In this document: one piece after another, positions 35,490-46,847 of the stretch
How positions within the stretch are numbered: the first letter of the stretch is position 1
How the letters are laid out: the number at the start of each line of letters is the position of its first letter
Assembly (NCBI RefSeq): GCF_025753855.1
Contig: NZ_JAOWPT010000005.1
Location: forward strand, 1 to 64,000
Length of the DNA: 64,000 bases
Origin: Mesorhizobium sp. ZC-5
Lineage (GTDB): Bacteria > Pseudomonadota > Alphaproteobacteria > Rhizobiales > Rhizobiaceae
Direction: 5' to 3'
Made by a program: the position numbers and the translations under genes
The notes under the pieces: generated by a model
What the model saw: the letters and a program-made list of their open reading frames with translations, nothing else
Databases searched by the model: none
Told to the model about the DNA's origin: nothing

Positions 35490-36914
35490 CTAATCGATTT
35501 GATCTCCGATGCGCGCCAGACTTTCCTTGCTGCCGAGAACGGCGAGTACGTCGAAGACGCCCGGCGACGTGCTTTTTCCTGTAAGCGCGGCCCGCAACGG
35601 CTGTGCGACAGCGCCGAGTTTCAGTTCGTTCTGCGTTGCAAATTCGCGAATCGCCGCTTCCGCCGAAGCGGCCGTCCAGTCGCCCTGGACCTTCTCCAGC
35701 GCGGTAAGCGCGCCACGCAGGATTTCCCGCGCCGGCGCGCCGAGGACGGCGGCAGCCTTTTCATCCAGCGGCAGTGGCCGCTCCGCGAACAAGAATGCGG
35801 CGCCGTCGGCGAGTTCGACCAGCGTCTTGGCACGCTCCTTGAGGCCAGGCATGGCCTGCAGGAGTTGCGCTTTCTTCTGGTCGTCGAGGCGATCCAGGAT
35901 CGGCTTGCCGTTCTCCAGGTAGGGCAAAGTGGCCACGAAAGCCTCGAACAGCGCCTCATCGTCCATCTGACGCATGTGGATGCCGTTCAGCGCCTCGAGC
36001 TTCTGGAAATCGAAGCGGGCGGCTCCCTTGTTGACATCCTCGATCTCGAACCAGCGGATCATGTCATCGAGGCTCATCACCTCGTCGTCGCCGTGGCTCC
36101 AGCCAAGGCGAGCGAGGTAGTTGCGCAGCGCCGCCGGCAGATAGCCCATCGCCCGGTAGGCCTCGACGCCCAGTGCTCCATGTCGCTTCGAGAGCTTGGC
36201 GCCATCGGCGCCGTGGATCAGCGGAATATGCGACATGACCGGAATGTCCCAACCCATGGCGTCGTAGATCACCTGCTGGCGGGCGGCGTTCGTCAGATGG
36301 TCGTCGCCGCGGATGATGTGCGTGACGCCCATGTCGTGGTCGTCGACGACGACGGCGTGCATGTAGGTCGGATTGCCGTCCGAGCGCAGGATGATGAAAT
36401 CATCCAGATCCTTGTTGGGAAAGCGCACGTCGCCCTGCACGCGGTCGCGCACGACGGTCTCGCCGTCGCGCGGAGCCTTGATGCGGATTGCGCCCTTTAC
36501 GCCGGCCGGCGCCTCGGAAGGATCGCGATCGCGCCAGCGGCCGTCATAACGCGGTGGACGGCCTTCGGCGCGCGCCTTTTCGCGCATCTCGGTCAGTTCC
36601 TCGGGTGAGGCGTAGCAATAATAGGCCTTGCCCAGGCGTACCAGTTCCTCGGCTACCTCGCGGTGGCGTGGTGCGCGCTCGTATTGCGAAATCGGCTCGC
36701 CTTCCCAATGCAGTCCAAGCCAGGTCAAGCCGTCGAGGATCGCAGCTGTCGCGACTTCGGTCGAACGCTCGCGATCGGTGTCTTCGATCCGGAGCAGCAT
36801 GGTCCCGCCCGTATGGCGCGCATAGAGCCAGTTGAACAACGCGGTCCGCGCGCCACCGATGTGCAGATAACCGGTAGGCGAGGGGGCAAAGCGGGTAACG
36901 ACGGTCTTGGACAT
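35490..36914 (-). CDS. gltX: Glutamyl-tRNA synthetase
   Basis: Charges tRNA-Glu. The 474-residue class I synthetase has the HIGH box as HIGGAR ([17 protein letters not shown], residues 10-26) and the KMSKS box as KLSKRHG near 246. A C-terminal anticodon-binding domain follows. Bacteria with GatCAB commonly use such an enzyme to charge tRNA-Gln as well, but nothing here decides that. Two tRNA-synthetase copies are common in alphaproteobacteria; only one is in the window. Divergent from comEC. Confidence 0.96.
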   Translation of the reverse strand: MSKTVVTRFAPSPTGYLHIGGARTALFNWLYARHTGGTMLLRIEDTDRERSTEVATAAILDGLTWLGLHWEGEPISQYERAPRHREVAEELVRLGKAYYCYASPEELTEMREKARAEGRPPRYDGRWRDRDPSEAPAGVKGAIRIKAPRDGETVVRDRVQGDVRFPNKDLDDFIILRSDGNPTYMHAVVVDDHDMGVTHIIRGDDHLTNAARQQVIYDAMGWDIPVMSHIPLIHGADGAKLSKRHGALGVEAYRAMGYLPAALRNYLARLGWSHGDDEVMSLDDMIRWFEIEDVNKGAARFDFQKLEALNGIHMRQMDDEALFEAFVATLPYLENGKPILDRLDDQKKAQLLQAMPGLKERAKTLVELADGAAFLFAERPLPLDEKAAAVLGAPAREILRGALTALEKVQGDWTAASAEAAIREFATQNELKLGAVAQPLRAALTGKSTSPGVFDVLAVLGSKESLARIGDQID

Positions 36915-37038
36915 CAGATTTCCCGGAGGATTCTTCTAACGCGGCCGGCATTCCGGTGACGGAATTCGGGGGCGCATGGCGTTTCGGTGGCGTTCATGTA
37001 GCATAGGGAGACCGGGGTGCAAGGGGTTGGGGACGAAG

Positions 37039-39447
37039 GTGGCCCGCAGCGCGGCCGACACGGTGCTGGAGGACGTCAGCGAGCGGTCGCTGTTTGGCGC
37101 ACCGCAAAGTGGAGCATTGCCCACAGCTACCGGAACTTCCACAGTCGTACCGGTTCCGGCTATCATGCCGGTACCCTCTCTCGATGTCCGGCTTGCCGAG
37201 GCATTGCCGAAAACCCCGCTGGCCCGCTTTCATGCCAACGCGGCGGTGGTCCTGCAGAAAGCGCTTGCCACTGAGAGTGATCGCGGCACGCTGTTCCTGT
37301 TCGTTCCCGTCCTGCTCGCGGCGGGTTCGATCGTCTACTACATCGCGCCTGGCGAGCCTGCCTTCCATGCACTGTCGATGGGTGCTGCCGCATTTGCAGG
37401 TCTTGCTCTGTTGTCGCGAGCGCACCGGCTGCTGCAACTGGTGTTTGCCGTCGCGCTGATCGTCGTCCTCGGCCTCCTGTTCGCGAAATTCGAGACCTGG
37501 CGTGCCGGCACGAAGATGATCGGCTCGGAAATATCGACCCGGCTTACCGGCAGGGTAGTCCTGATGGAACACCAGGCCAATGGCCGCATACGGCTGACCA
37601 TCGACGTCATCGCGACGGAACGTCCGCTGCTGCGTTATGCGCCCGACCGCGTGCGCGTCTCGGCGCGCCGGATACCGGATGGCATCGTTGCTGGATCGGA
37701 AGTGGTGGGCGTTGTGAGGCTGCGGCCGCCGAGTGGCCCGGTGCGTCCGGACAGCTACGATTTCTCCTTCGAGAGCTATTTCGACGGCATCGGCGGCAAC
37801 GGCTTCTACCTGCGTGGTCCCGACCTGGTGGAAACGCCCGAAGCGCCGACACTAGCAGAACGCTTCTTCGCTTCGGTAGAGAATGTGCGAACGACGCTTG
37901 CCGAACGCATCCGCGATGGCATCGGCGGCGTCGAGGGCGAGATCGCGGCGGCGCTCGTCGTGGGTGTCCGGGCCGGCATTCCCGAACCGGTGAACGAAGC
38001 GCTGCGCCGCACCGGCCTTGCCCACATCCTGTCGATTTCCGGGCTCCATATGGCGCTGGTGGCGGCGACCATCATGGGAACGTTGCGTGCCGGCTTCGCC
38101 TTGTTTCCCGATTTCTCGTCACGCCGGCCAGTGAAAAAATATGCCGCGGCGGCGGCGCTGATCGCCATTGCGGCATACCTGTTCATCTCCGGCTCCGCCG
38201 TCGCGGCGGAGCGCTCCTTTATCATGCTCGCGGTGATGCTGACTGCACTGCTGTTCGACCGCGCAGCACTCACCATGCGCAATTTGGCAATCGCCGCCCT
38301 CGTGGTCGTTGCCTGGTCGCCGCATGAGGTGGTGGGCCCGAGCTTCCAGATGTCCTTCGCCGCGACTGCGGCGCTGATCGGGGCCTATGCGGCCTGGTCG
38401 AACCGGCAAACCAAGCGCATCGCTGCGCCTCAGGATCATCACCGTTCGATCGCCTACAGGATCGCTCGGAAAGGCCTCTATTATGCTGGCGGTCTGGCGC
38501 TCACCTCGCTGATCGCCGGAACCGCGACAACGCTCTACGGCGTCTATCATTTCCAACGCATATCGCCGCTCAGCCTCGCTGCGAATCTCGCGGCAATGCC
38601 TGTCGTCTCGGCTGTCGTCATGCCGTCGGCAGTGCTCGGCATGCTGGCCATGCCGTTCGGCCTCGACGGTCCGATCTTCGATCTGATGGGCAAGGGGCTT
38701 GCTGCGATGCTGGCGATTGCCGAATGGTTCTCGGAGCGTTCGCCGATCGACGCAATCGGGATCGTGCCGCCCGGCGCCGTCATTGTTCTGACTGTCGCAC
38801 TGGCAATTGCCACCCTGTGCACGACATGGCTGCGTCTGGCGGCACTTCCGCTGCTCGCTGTCGGGTTGTTGTGGATCGGCTTGCGTGAAACGCCGGACGT
38901 TTTGGTCTCCGAGGACGGCCGGCTGGTTGCAATGCGACTCGGCGATAGTCGGCTCGCCGTCAACCGCAGCCGGCCGAGTGCCTTCACCATGGAAAACTGG
39001 CAAAGGGTGCTGCAGGCGGAACAACTGGTGAAACCGATGGAGCAGCCGTCTGCGGCGCTTGGCGACAGCAGCGCAGAAGAAACACCTTTCCTTTGCGATT
39101 CAGGCCTATGCCTTGCTCGCCATCACAGCGGGGCGGTGGTCGCGTTTGCCGAGAGCAGCCAACGCGCCAAGTTGGCCTGCGACATGGCGAAACTGATCGT
39201 TGTCGACGATGCGACCGCCGAGAATCTCTGTCCTGGAAAGCCGGTCGAGATCATCACCAAGCGTGATCTGGCGCAGCAGGGAAGTGCTGAAATCTTTCTC
39301 GCCGCCGGGGCGGACCCAGCGGTCGACTTCGCGATCAACCAACCCTATCGGCCATGGCATACGCAGCGCCGCTTCTCACGCGAGGCGCGCGGCATGCCGC
39401 CTTATCGTCGCGCCGAAAAAGCCGAGCCAACATCCGAAAACGATTGA
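37039..39447 (+). CDS. comEC: ComEC/Rec2 family competence protein
   Basis: A polytopic membrane channel of the ComEC family that in competent bacteria moves single-stranded DNA into the cytoplasm. About 802 residues: a cytoplasmic N-terminus, a DUF4131 (OB-like) domain near 180-260, then the competence domain with GLAHILSISGLHMALVAA and AERSFIMLAV, with about ten membrane helices. The C-terminal 150 residues lack recognisable metal-binding HXHXDH of the usual metallo-beta-lactamase part. GTG 37039 with GGGGA upstream is preferred; ATG 36976 is possible. Confidence 0.85.
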   Translation: MARSAADTVLEDVSERSLFGAPQSGALPTATGTSTVVPVPAIMPVPSLDVRLAEALPKTPLARFHANAAVVLQKALATESDRGTLFLFVPVLLAAGSIVYYIAPGEPAFHALSMGAAAFAGLALLSRAHRLLQLVFAVALIVVLGLLFAKFETWRAGTKMIGSEISTRLTGRVVLMEHQANGRIRLTIDVIATERPLLRYAPDRVRVSARRIPDGIVAGSEVVGVVRLRPPSGPVRPDSYDFSFESYFDGIGGNGFYLRGPDLVETPEAPTLAERFFASVENVRTTLAERIRDGIGGVEGEIAAALVVGVRAGIPEPVNEALRRTGLAHILSISGLHMALVAATIMGTLRAGFALFPDFSSRRPVKKYAAAAALIAIAAYLFISGSAVAAERSFIMLAVMLTALLFDRAALTMRNLAIAALVVVAWSPHEVVGPSFQMSFAATAALIGAYAAWSNRQTKRIAAPQDHHRSIAYRIARKGLYYAGGLALTSLIAGTATTLYGVYHFQRISPLSLAANLAAMPVVSAVVMPSAVLGMLAMPFGLDGPIFDLMGKGLAAMLAIAEWFSERSPIDAIGIVPPGAVIVLTVALAIATLCTTWLRLAALPLLAVGLLWIGLRETPDVLVSEDGRLVAMRLGDSRLAVNRSRPSAFTMENWQRVLQAEQLVKPMEQPSAALGDSSAEETPFLCDSGLCLARHHSGAVVAFAESSQRAKLACDMAKLIVVDDATAENLCPGKPVEIITKRDLAQQGSAEIFLAAGADPAVDFAINQPYRPWHTQRRFSREARGMPPYRRAEKAEPTSEND

Positions 39448-39525
39448 AATTCATATCGTTGGCGTGACAACAGAAATCAAATTCTTATGCTTGCGGGATC
39501 AGTCTCTTGCGAAACTCAAGCAGCC

Positions 39526-40248
39526 TCAGTAGCGGCGAATCAAGCCAACGAGCTTGCCGCGCACACTGACCCGATCCGGGCCGAAGATGCGCGTTTCATA
39601 GGCCGGGTTGGCTGCTTCCAGCGCGATTGAGGCGCCCTTGCGGCGAAAACGCTTCAGGGTCGCTTCTTCGTCATCGACGATTGCGACGACGATTTCGCCG
39701 GGCGTTGCCGTATTTGCGTTGCGGATGATCACTGTGTCGCCGTCGAAGATACCGGCCTCGATCATCGAATCGCCCTTCACTTCGAGGGCGTAGTGCTCAC
39801 CGCCTGAAATCATGTCTGGCGGCACAGAAATAGAATGCGTCCGGGTTTCGATCGCGGCGATCGGTACACCAGCGGCGATACGGCCCATCACCGGAATGGA
39901 GATCGAAGCCGCGACATCGTCGTCATTGCTCGGCGATTGCAGACGAGGCGCCTCCTTGGGCTGTACCCGTCCGAGGCTGCCCTGGATGACGCTCGGGGAG
40001 AACTTTCTCGCCGCGTTCAATCCCGGCGCAATGGAATCAGGCAGGCGCAGCACTTCCAGTGCCCGCGCCCGGTTCGGCAGTCGGCGAATGAAGCCGCGTT
40101 CTTCGAGAGCCGTGATCAATCGGTGAATGCCGGATTTCGATGCGAGATCGAGCGCTTCCTTCATTTCGTCGAAGGAGGGGGGGATTCCAGCTTCTTTCAG
40201 GCGCTCATGGATGAACATCAAGAGTTCATGTTGTTTGCGCGTCAGCAT
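39526..40248 (-). CDS. lexA: LexA SOS repressor
   Basis: Represses DNA repair genes and cleaves itself when RecA is activated. The 240-residue protein has an N-terminal winged helix ([30 protein letters not shown]) and a C-terminal S24 peptidase domain. The cleavage bond is A126-G127 (RIAAGVPI), the catalytic serine S161 (KGDSMIEAG) and lysine K199 (EEATLKRF). ATG 40248 is fixed by the conserved N-terminus; the longer frame crosses the SOS operator. It lies 107 bases downstream of moeA. Confidence 0.96.
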   Translation of the reverse strand: MLTRKQHELLMFIHERLKEAGIPPSFDEMKEALDLASKSGIHRLITALEERGFIRRLPNRARALEVLRLPDSIAPGLNAARKFSPSVIQGSLGRVQPKEAPRLQSPSNDDDVAASISIPVMGRIAAGVPIAAIETRTHSISVPPDMISGGEHYALEVKGDSMIEAGIFDGDTVIIRNANTATPGEIVVAIVDDEEATLKRFRRKGASIALEAANPAYETRIFGPDRVSVRGKLVGLIRRY

Positions 40249-40300
40249 GGCGTTCCCCCGAGGAATCAGATCAAAAACAAAACCAGAACAAACACTATCT

Positions 40301-40315
40301 GTTCCAGTTGTGTTC
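40301..40315 (-). promoter_or_regulatory. SOS box of lexA (GAAC-N7-GAAC)
   Basis: Plus-strand GTTC (40301-40304), seven bases and GTTC (40312-40315) is GAAC-N7-GAAC on the lexA strand, the direct-repeat LexA operator of alphaproteobacteria. It lies between a possible TTGCGG -35 and GATAGT -10, about 55 bases before the ATG, so LexA would repress its own gene. Confidence 0.85.
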
Positions 40316-40355
40316 CGCAACCGTTTAAATTTTAATGAATATGTTGACGATTTGT

Positions 40356-41561
40356 TCAGCGTAGTATCAGCAGGCGGCAAGCATCGCCTGCCGCCGCGGC
40401 CGGAGCGAATGGCGCGCGGATAATCAACGCATTGGCCTCGGTCAGAGTTTTCAGCATTGAGGAGTCCTGGACGGTGAATGGCATCGCGACGAGTTTTCCA
40501 TCGCGCTCGACAGCTGCCGCACGCACGTAATCCTGCCGCAGATCGTTCGCCGCCATGGCGGTTCCCAACACTGCATCGCGAAAATCGGGCGTGCATGGAC
40601 GACCTCCGAGCTTCGCCAGCAGCGGCTTCAGGAAGAGATGCGAGCAAACCAGGCTTGCGACAGGATTTCCAGGCAACCCGATCACGCGCGTCTTGCCGAG
40701 CCTGCCGAACATCAGCGGCTTGCCGGGGCGCATGGCGATCTTCCAGAAATCGAGCGTCATGCCTTGCCCGGTCAGCACGTCGTGGATGAGGTCGTGGTCA
40801 CCGACCGAAGCGCCGCCCAGCGTCACGATGATGTCGACATCCGCCGCCAGCGCGCGTTTGACCGCCGCCGCGATCAATTCGGGTCGATCCGGCACGATGC
40901 CGAGATCGAGTATTTTCGCTCCGACCGCCTGCGCGATGGCCGCCACGCCGTAGCCGTTGGAGGCGATGATCTGATCCGGTCCGGGTATGCTGCCGGGTGG
41001 CAGCAATTCATCGCCGGTAGCAATGATGGCGACCAGCGGCGCCTTGACCACGGGAAGGCGAGGGTGATTGGCTGCAGCGGCGAGCGACAGCGCGGCTGCG
41101 TCGAGCAGGCGGCCTTGGTCGAGAAGTTGCTCGCCTTCGACGAAATCCAGCCCGATCTTGCGGATATGGCGATCGACCGCGACCGTCTCGATCGCTTCGA
41201 TTTCGCCGTTGCCGGCGACGCGGGCATTTTCCTGGATGAGGATGGTGTCCGCGCCTTCCGGCACCGGTGCGCCGGTGAAGATGCGCACCGCTTCCTTGCG
41301 CCCGACAGTACCGGTGAACCGCCTGCCCGCGGGAGCCTCCCCGACGATTTTCAGCCGCGCCGGCACCTGGACGACATCGGCGGCGCGAACTGCGTAACCG
41401 TCCATCGCGGAAGCCGGGAAGGGTGGTTGCGTGCGCAATGCGGTCAGTGGTTCCGCCAGCACGCGCCCCGCCGCCTCGGCGAGCGACACGCTTTCGGCCG
41501 GTCCGGCCTCGGCGTCGGCCAGCAGCCGCGCCAGTGCCTCGTCGACGGGAACCAGCACCAT
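40356..41561 (-). CDS. moeA: Molybdopterin molybdotransferase MoeA
   Basis: Inserts molybdate into adenylylated molybdopterin, last step of molybdenum cofactor assembly. The 401 residues include the N-terminal [17 protein letters not shown], the [13 protein letters not shown] domain III motif, the MoaB-like domain [25 protein letters not shown] and [17 protein letters not shown], and a C-terminal [12 protein letters not shown] loop. The family also occurs as gephyrin's E domain. It is five bases from moaC and in the same minus-strand operon as trpC and trpD. Confidence 0.95.
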   Translation of the reverse strand: MVLVPVDEALARLLADAEAGPAESVSLAEAAGRVLAEPLTALRTQPPFPASAMDGYAVRAADVVQVPARLKIVGEAPAGRRFTGTVGRKEAVRIFTGAPVPEGADTILIQENARVAGNGEIEAIETVAVDRHIRKIGLDFVEGEQLLDQGRLLDAAALSLAAAANHPRLPVVKAPLVAIIATGDELLPPGSIPGPDQIIASNGYGVAAIAQAVGAKILDLGIVPDRPELIAAAVKRALAADVDIIVTLGGASVGDHDLIHDVLTGQGMTLDFWKIAMRPGKPLMFGRLGKTRVIGLPGNPVASLVCSHLFLKPLLAKLGGRPCTPDFRDAVLGTAMAANDLRQDYVRAAAVERDGKLVAMPFTVQDSSMLKTLTEANALIIRAPFAPAAAAGDACRLLILR

Positions 41562-41566
41562 GTTGG

Positions 41567-42058
41567 TCAGCCTTCCGATGCGCGGTAGGCGCCGGACTTG
41601 CCGCCGGTCTTTTCGACAAGCCGCACCCCGGTGATGACCATGCCGCGGTCGACGGCCTTTGCCATGTCGTAGATGGTCAGGCAGGCAACCGATGCGGCGG
41701 TCAATGCCTCCATCTCGACGCCGGTCTTGCCGGTGACCCGCGCCAGCGCCGTAACCCGCAATCCGGGCAGCGTTTCGTCCGGTTCTATGTCGACGCTGAC
41801 CTTGGTCAGCAGCAGCGGATGGCAGAGCGGGATCAACTCATGCGCCTTCTTGGCCGCCATAATGCCGGCGATGCGGGCGGTGCCGAGCACGTCGCCCTTC
41901 TTCGCATTGCCGTCGAGGATCATCCTGAGCGTCGCGGCCTGCATGATCACCGCAGCCTCGGCAATCGCGGTGCGCTCGGTGTCGGCCTTCGATCCCACGT
42001 CGACCATATGCGCCTCGCCCTGGGCGCCGATATGGGTGAGGCCTGTCTTGCCCGCCAT
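41567..42058 (-). CDS. moaC: Cyclic pyranopterin monophosphate synthase MoaC
   Basis: With MoaA converts GTP to cyclic pyranopterin monophosphate. The 163-residue protein has [10 protein letters not shown] near residues 75-84, with the catalytic histidine, [23 protein letters not shown] near 110-132 and AVDRGM. Length is standard. Co-oriented with moeA and trpC at five-base gaps, so these Moco and tryptophan genes share a transcript. Confidence 0.95.
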   Translation of the reverse strand: MAGKTGLTHIGAQGEAHMVDVGSKADTERTAIAEAAVIMQAATLRMILDGNAKKGDVLGTARIAGIMAAKKAHELIPLCHPLLLTKVSVDIEPDETLPGLRVTALARVTGKTGVEMEALTAASVACLTIYDMAKAVDRGMVITGVRLVEKTGGKSGAYRASEG

Positions 42059-42063
42059 CTTCT

Positions 42064-42873
42064 TCAGTGGGCTGGTGCGGCAACGCCGCTCAGAAGGGCT
42101 CGGGTGGCGGCGGCGACATCGGCCTGCCGCATCAGGCTCTCGCCGACGAGGAACGTGCCGATGCCATGGCCAGCAAGGCGGCGGCAGTCGGCATGGGTGA
42201 AGATGCCGCTTTCGCTGACCAGCAGCCGGTCGCTCGGCACCATTTTCGCCAGCCGCTCGGACGTATCGAGGCTTACTTCGAAGGTCCTCAGGTCGCGATT
42301 GTTGATGCCGATCAGGCGGGAGGAAAGTTTCAGCGCACGTTCGGTCTCTGCTTCGTCGTGGACCTCGACCAGGACATCCATGCCGAGTTCGAACGCTGTC
42401 TCCTCGAGCCGCTTTGCGTCGGCATCATTAAGGCTCGCCATGATGAGCAGGATCGCATCGGCGCCCCACAGCCGCGCCTCGTGCACCTGATAGGGCTCGA
42501 ACATGAAATCCTTGCGCAGTGCCGGCAGTTTCACGGCCGCGCGCGCCTCGGTCAGGAATTCCGGCGCGCCCTGGAAGGATGGTGTGTCGGTCAGCACCGA
42601 AAGACAGGCAGCACCGCCTTCGGCATAGGCCACCGCAAGCGAGGGCGGATCGAAATCTTCGCGGATCAAGCCTTTCGACGGGCTCGCCTTCTTGATCTCG
42701 GCGATCAGCCCGAAGCCGCCTGCGGCGCGTTTAGCTTTGAGCGCAGCCAAGAAACCGCGCGGCTTCTCCACGTCGCCCAGCCGAGCCACGACTTCGTTAA
42801 GCGGCAACCGGCTTTTTGCCGCCGCGATCTCGTCGCGCTTGTAGGCCTCGATCTTGCGCAGGATGTCAGCCAT
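42064..42873 (-). CDS. trpC: Indole-3-glycerol phosphate synthase
   Basis: Tryptophan pathway, converts CdRP to indole-3-glycerol phosphate. The 269-residue TIM barrel has the signature [15 protein letters not shown] with catalytic lysine and glutamate, [38 protein letters not shown] and [11 protein letters not shown]. Overlaps the trpD stop by eight bases. Unfused form, as in other rhizobia. Confidence 0.96.
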   Translation of the reverse strand: MADILRKIEAYKRDEIAAAKSRLPLNEVVARLGDVEKPRGFLAALKAKRAAGGFGLIAEIKKASPSKGLIREDFDPPSLAVAYAEGGAACLSVLTDTPSFQGAPEFLTEARAAVKLPALRKDFMFEPYQVHEARLWGADAILLIMASLNDADAKRLEETAFELGMDVLVEVHDEAETERALKLSSRLIGINNRDLRTFEVSLDTSERLAKMVPSDRLLVSESGIFTHADCRRLAGHGIGTFLVGESLMRQADVAAATRALLSGVAAPAH

Positions 42874-43888
42874 GGTCGTAACCGCTGGAGACAGTGATCA
42901 ATGTCTCCAGCACCTTTGCCGCGCTGCCGCTGTCGATCGCATTCGCCGCCGCTGTAGCACCCTCCTGCAACGTGGCCGCAGTACCGGCCACGACCAGTGC
43001 GGCGCCGGCGTTCATCAGCACCGTGTCCCGATAGGCGCCAGGTGCTCCGGAAAGCAGTTCGCGCATCGCATGCGCATTGTAGGCTGAATCGCCGCCCCTA
43101 AGGGCCTCTCGCGTATGGCGCGACAACCCGATCTGCTCGGGTGTGATCGAGAAACTCTTGATGGCACCATCGGAAAGCTCGGCAACACGGGTTTCGCCGG
43201 TGGTGGTGATCTCGTCGAAGCCATCGCCATGCACCACCCAGGCCCGCTCGGTGCCGAGCGCTTTCAGCGTCTCGGCCAGCGGTTCCACCCATTCCGGCGA
43301 AAACACGCCGACCACTTGGCGCTTCACGCCGGCCGGATTGGAAAGCGGGCCCAGCAGATTGAAGATGGTGCGGGTGCCGAGTTCTACGCGCGTCGGTCCG
43401 ACATGTTTCATCGCCGGGTGATGCGCCGGAGCGAACATGAAGCCGACGCCGGCATCGCGGATGCAGTGGCCGATGGCTTCCGGCGGCAGGTCGATCTTGA
43501 CGCCGAGCGCCATCAGCACGTCGGCGGCACCGGTCTGCGAGGAGAGGCCGCGATTGCCATGCTTGGCGACCGGCACGCCGCAACCGGCAATGACGAAGGC
43601 GGATGCGGTCGAGATGTTGACGCTGTGCGAGCCGTCGCCGCCGGTGCCGACGATGTCGATCGCGTCTTCCGGCGCTTCGACCCTGAGCATCTTGTCGCGC
43701 ATCGTCGCGACCGCCCCGGAAATCTCGTCGACGGTTTCGCCGCGCACCCTCAGCGCCATCAGGAAGGCGCCGATCTGGCTGGGCGTCGCTTCGCCCGACA
43801 TGATGGTGTCGAACGCCGAGCGCGCGTCCTCGAACGAAAGCGCGCTGCCTGAGGCAACCTTTGCGATATGGGTCTTCAGGTCGCTCAT
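42866..43888 (-). CDS. trpD: Anthranilate phosphoribosyltransferase
   Basis: Adds phosphoribosyl to anthranilate. The 340-residue protein shows [24 protein letters not shown] (PRPP-binding), [23 protein letters not shown] and the [31 protein letters not shown] block with substrate residues. Overlaps trpC by eight bases and follows the ppiD-like gene by eight. trpG and trpE are not in the window. Confidence 0.96.
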   Translation of the reverse strand: MSDLKTHIAKVASGSALSFEDARSAFDTIMSGEATPSQIGAFLMALRVRGETVDEISGAVATMRDKMLRVEAPEDAIDIVGTGGDGSHSVNISTASAFVIAGCGVPVAKHGNRGLSSQTGAADVLMALGVKIDLPPEAIGHCIRDAGVGFMFAPAHHPAMKHVGPTRVELGTRTIFNLLGPLSNPAGVKRQVVGVFSPEWVEPLAETLKALGTERAWVVHGDGFDEITTTGETRVAELSDGAIKSFSITPEQIGLSRHTREALRGGDSAYNAHAMRELLSGAPGAYRDTVLMNAGAALVVAGTAATLQEGATAAANAIDSGSAAKVLETLITVSSGYDHG

Positions 43889-43896
43889 CGGCTTCG

Positions 43897-45786
43897 TCAG
43901 AAGGCCAGCGCCCGCTGGATCGCCGCCTGGTCGACGGTGACCGTGTATTCGCTCTGAAGGCGGGCAACAAGCTGGTCCAGGAGGTCGTCGGCAAGGCCAG
44001 AGGAAAAGGCATTGCGCGCTTCTTCCGGCAATGATTCCGGTCCCGCTCCCGCCGGCTCGAAGGCCTCGATCACCTTGAAGAGGATGTAGGCATCGCCCTG
44101 CGGCGAAGGCAGCAGTCCGGTGCCGTCCTGGGGCACGCCGAAGACCTGGGCAATGCCTGGCTTGCCGAAATCGACGTCGTCGGCCTCGCGCTTCAAGCCG
44201 CGCTTGGTCTGCTTCTCCAGTTTGAGTTCCGTTGCCAGCGTGTCGAACGGCGTACCGCCCTTCAACCTCTTCTCCAGTTCGGCCGCCTTGGCCGAAAGCC
44301 GGGACTGGACTTCGGCAGCCCTCCAGTCGGTCACGACCTTCTCGCGTACCTCGTCAAGCGTGCGGTCGCGTGCAGGGGTAACGCCTTCCACCTCGTAGAA
44401 AACGAAACCGTTGGACCCGACATTCAAGGCCGGGTTCTCGACATTCACTTCGGTCTCGAACGCGCCGCGCAACATCTCCTGCGATGCCGGCAGGTCGTTC
44501 ACCACCGAACCATCCGGCCGCAGTGCCGCGCGGTCGATGGTATCAATGGTCACAACCTTCAGTTTGAGCTTGTCGGCCGCCTCATGCAGCGATTCACCGC
44601 CGGCGCGGGCATCCTCGTAGCTGTCGTGGACGTCGAGCAGCACGCGGTTCGCCTCGACCAGGGCGAGATCCTTGCGAATTTCTTCCTTGACCTCGGCCAG
44701 CGGACGCACGACTTCCGGCTTGATCTCGGTGACGCGGATCAGCACCGGCCCGAATGAGCCCTGTATCACCCCGCTCACTTCATTGGCCTGCAGCTTGAAG
44801 GCGGCTTCCGCGACCGCGCTGTCGGCCAGCTTGTCCTTGGTGAAGCTTCCGAGCAACACGTCGGCCGGCGTCTTGCCTTCAGCCTTGATCACTTCCTCGA
44901 ATGTGGTGCCGGTGTCGATGCTGCCGCGGGCAGCGGTCGCAGCTTCCGGCGACTTGAACACGACCTGCTCGATCGTCCGGGTCTCAGGTGTCGAGAATTT
45001 CGATTTGTTGGTTTCGTAATCGGCTGCGACCTGTTCGTCGGTGATCGCGGACGTATCGGCGATATCTTCAGGTTCCAGCTTCACATAGGAGATCTTGCGA
45101 TATTCCGGCGCGGCGTAAGTCTTCTTGTTCTCTTCAAACCATTTCGCCAGCACGTCCGCAGTGGGTTCCTCGATTGGCTCGACGAGAGCCTTGGGGAGCG
45201 CAATGTATTCGACGGTGCGGTCCTCGCCGCGGTAGAGCGCGACGGCACGCAGGAAAGCATCAGGCGCCTTCATTCCATCGGTCACGGCCTCGACAATCTG
45301 CTGGCGGATCGCCACCCTGCCGCGGCTCGTCAGGTAGTCGTCAGGCCGCATGCCGACCTGCTGCAGCACATAATCGAACTGCTGGCGGTTGAATTGACCG
45401 TCCGGTCCCTGGAATGCGGGATCCTGTCGGGTCAGATCGGCCAGCCGGTCCCGCGAAAGGCCGAGACCCATCTTGCGCGCCTGTTCGTCGAGAACGGCTT
45501 CCGCGATCAACTGCGACAGCACTTGCTGGTCGATACCGAATGCGGTGGCCTGTTCGCGCGTGATCCGTTGCCCGAACTGTTGCGATAGGACGGAAATCTG
45601 ACGATCGTAGGCAAGCCGGTATTCGTTGGTAGATACAGTTGTTCCGCCGGCCGTCACCACATTGTTGCCGCCGATGCCGCCGACCAACTGGCCGGAGATG
45701 CCCCAGACCGCGAAGCTCATGACGAGCAGCAGAAGGAGGATTTTGGCGACCCATGTTCCGGCCGCGTTCCGCAAGGTATCAAGCAT
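43897..45786 (-). CDS. ppiD: Membrane-anchored peptidylprolyl isomerase (PpiD/SurA-like)
   Basis: A periplasmic folding helper held in the inner membrane. The 629-residue protein has one N-terminal membrane helix (about 12-35, [16 protein letters not shown]), a SurA-N/PpiD chaperone region with [24 protein letters not shown], and a parvulin-like domain near residues 240-370 ([27 protein letters not shown]). Active-site residues of parvulin are weakly conserved, as in PpiD. It heads the minus-strand operon upstream of trpD. Divergent from tpiA. Confidence 0.9.
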   Translation of the reverse strand: MLDTLRNAAGTWVAKILLLLLVMSFAVWGISGQLVGGIGGNNVVTAGGTTVSTNEYRLAYDRQISVLSQQFGQRITREQATAFGIDQQVLSQLIAEAVLDEQARKMGLGLSRDRLADLTRQDPAFQGPDGQFNRQQFDYVLQQVGMRPDDYLTSRGRVAIRQQIVEAVTDGMKAPDAFLRAVALYRGEDRTVEYIALPKALVEPIEEPTADVLAKWFEENKKTYAAPEYRKISYVKLEPEDIADTSAITDEQVAADYETNKSKFSTPETRTIEQVVFKSPEAATAARGSIDTGTTFEEVIKAEGKTPADVLLGSFTKDKLADSAVAEAAFKLQANEVSGVIQGSFGPVLIRVTEIKPEVVRPLAEVKEEIRKDLALVEANRVLLDVHDSYEDARAGGESLHEAADKLKLKVVTIDTIDRAALRPDGSVVNDLPASQEMLRGAFETEVNVENPALNVGSNGFVFYEVEGVTPARDRTLDEVREKVVTDWRAAEVQSRLSAKAAELEKRLKGGTPFDTLATELKLEKQTKRGLKREADDVDFGKPGIAQVFGVPQDGTGLLPSPQGDAYILFKVIEAFEPAGAGPESLPEEARNAFSSGLADDLLDQLVARLQSEYTVTVDQAAIQRALAF

Positions 45787-45930
45787 GGTCTAATCCAGTT
45801 CGGCGCCATGGAAGCGCCTTGTCAACGAAGGGCAATAGCGTCCTTCGCCGTCAGTGTCGATTGCTTTGTGGCGCGATTTTGGTAGGGAGAGCCCTTGAAC
45901 ATCATGGTTGAATGAAGAGGGAGACGCGGG

Positions 45931-46698
45931 ATGACGCCGGGAATTCGTCCGCTGGTGGCCGGAAACTGGAAGATGAACGGCGTCGGCGCCAGTCTCACCG
46001 AACTGCACGCCATCGGCCACGGCTTCATGCATGGGCTCGATGCCGAGACCGAAGCGCTGATCTGCGTTCCGGCGACGCTCCTCTATCGCACTTCCGAGAT
46101 TTTGCACCAGACCCCGGTCAAATCCGGCGGGCAGGATTGCCACGCCAGGGAAAGCGGCGCGCACACCGGCGACATCTCCGCCGAAATGCTGAAGGACGCC
46201 GGCGCGACCCACGTCATTGTCGGCCACTCGGAACGCCGCACCGACCACGGCGAGGATGACGCGACCGTCCACGCGAAGGCCGAAGCGGCATGGCGGGCCG
46301 GGCTTGTCGCCATCGTCTGCATCGGCGAAACGCGGGCCGAGCGCGAATCGGGCACCACGCTGGACGTTCTGTCGCGCCAGATCGGCGGTTCGGTCGCAAC
46401 CATGGCGACCGCGAAGAACACGGTGATCGCCTACGAGCCCGTATGGGCGATCGGAACCGGGCTGACGCCGACAGTCGCCGACGTCGCCGAAGCGCACGCC
46501 CACATCCGTGCCAGGCTGCGCGAAAGACTGGGTGCCGAGGCCGAGCGGATGCGTATCCTTTATGGCGGCTCGGTGAAGCCGTCCAACGCGCGCGAGCTGC
46601 TTGCCATAGACAATGTCGACGGCGCGCTCGTCGGCGGCGCCAGCCTGAAGGCCTCCGACTTCCTCGGCATTGCCGAGGCCTACGAAGCGATCGGGTAG
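45931..46698 (+). CDS. tpiA: Triosephosphate isomerase
   Basis: Interconverts dihydroxyacetone phosphate and glyceraldehyde 3-phosphate. The 255-residue TIM barrel has AGNWKMNG with K (residue 14), VGHSERR with the catalytic histidine, [11 protein letters not shown] with the catalytic glutamate (near 170) and [11 protein letters not shown] phosphate loop. Start ATG 45931 has GAGGGAGACG upstream. A possible promoter TTGCTT-16-TAGGGA lies at 45861-45888. secG follows after 149 bases. Confidence 0.96.
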   Translation: MTPGIRPLVAGNWKMNGVGASLTELHAIGHGFMHGLDAETEALICVPATLLYRTSEILHQTPVKSGGQDCHARESGAHTGDISAEMLKDAGATHVIVGHSERRTDHGEDDATVHAKAEAAWRAGLVAIVCIGETRAERESGTTLDVLSRQIGGSVATMATAKNTVIAYEPVWAIGTGLTPTVADVAEAHAHIRARLRERLGAEAERMRILYGGSVKPSNARELLAIDNVDGALVGGASLKASDFLGIAEAYEAIG

Positions 46699-46720
46699 TT
46701 CGCCGGCGGTGTTTTGGGCG

Positions 46721-46749
46721 TTGCATTTCCGTTTGGCGGACCCATATTC
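46721..46749 (+). promoter_or_regulatory. Likely promoter of secG
   Basis: TTGCAT (46721-46726), 17-base spacer, ATATTC (46744-46749), in the gap between tpiA and secG. Confidence 0.45.
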
Positions 46750-46847
46750 CGCGACGGGCTTGGAAATGCCACGAAAGCCGTGTATCTGACCCGACTTCAA
46801 AGCTGGCGCGCGCGCTCGGCCGCCCCTGAAACCTGCCGGATTGCCTT

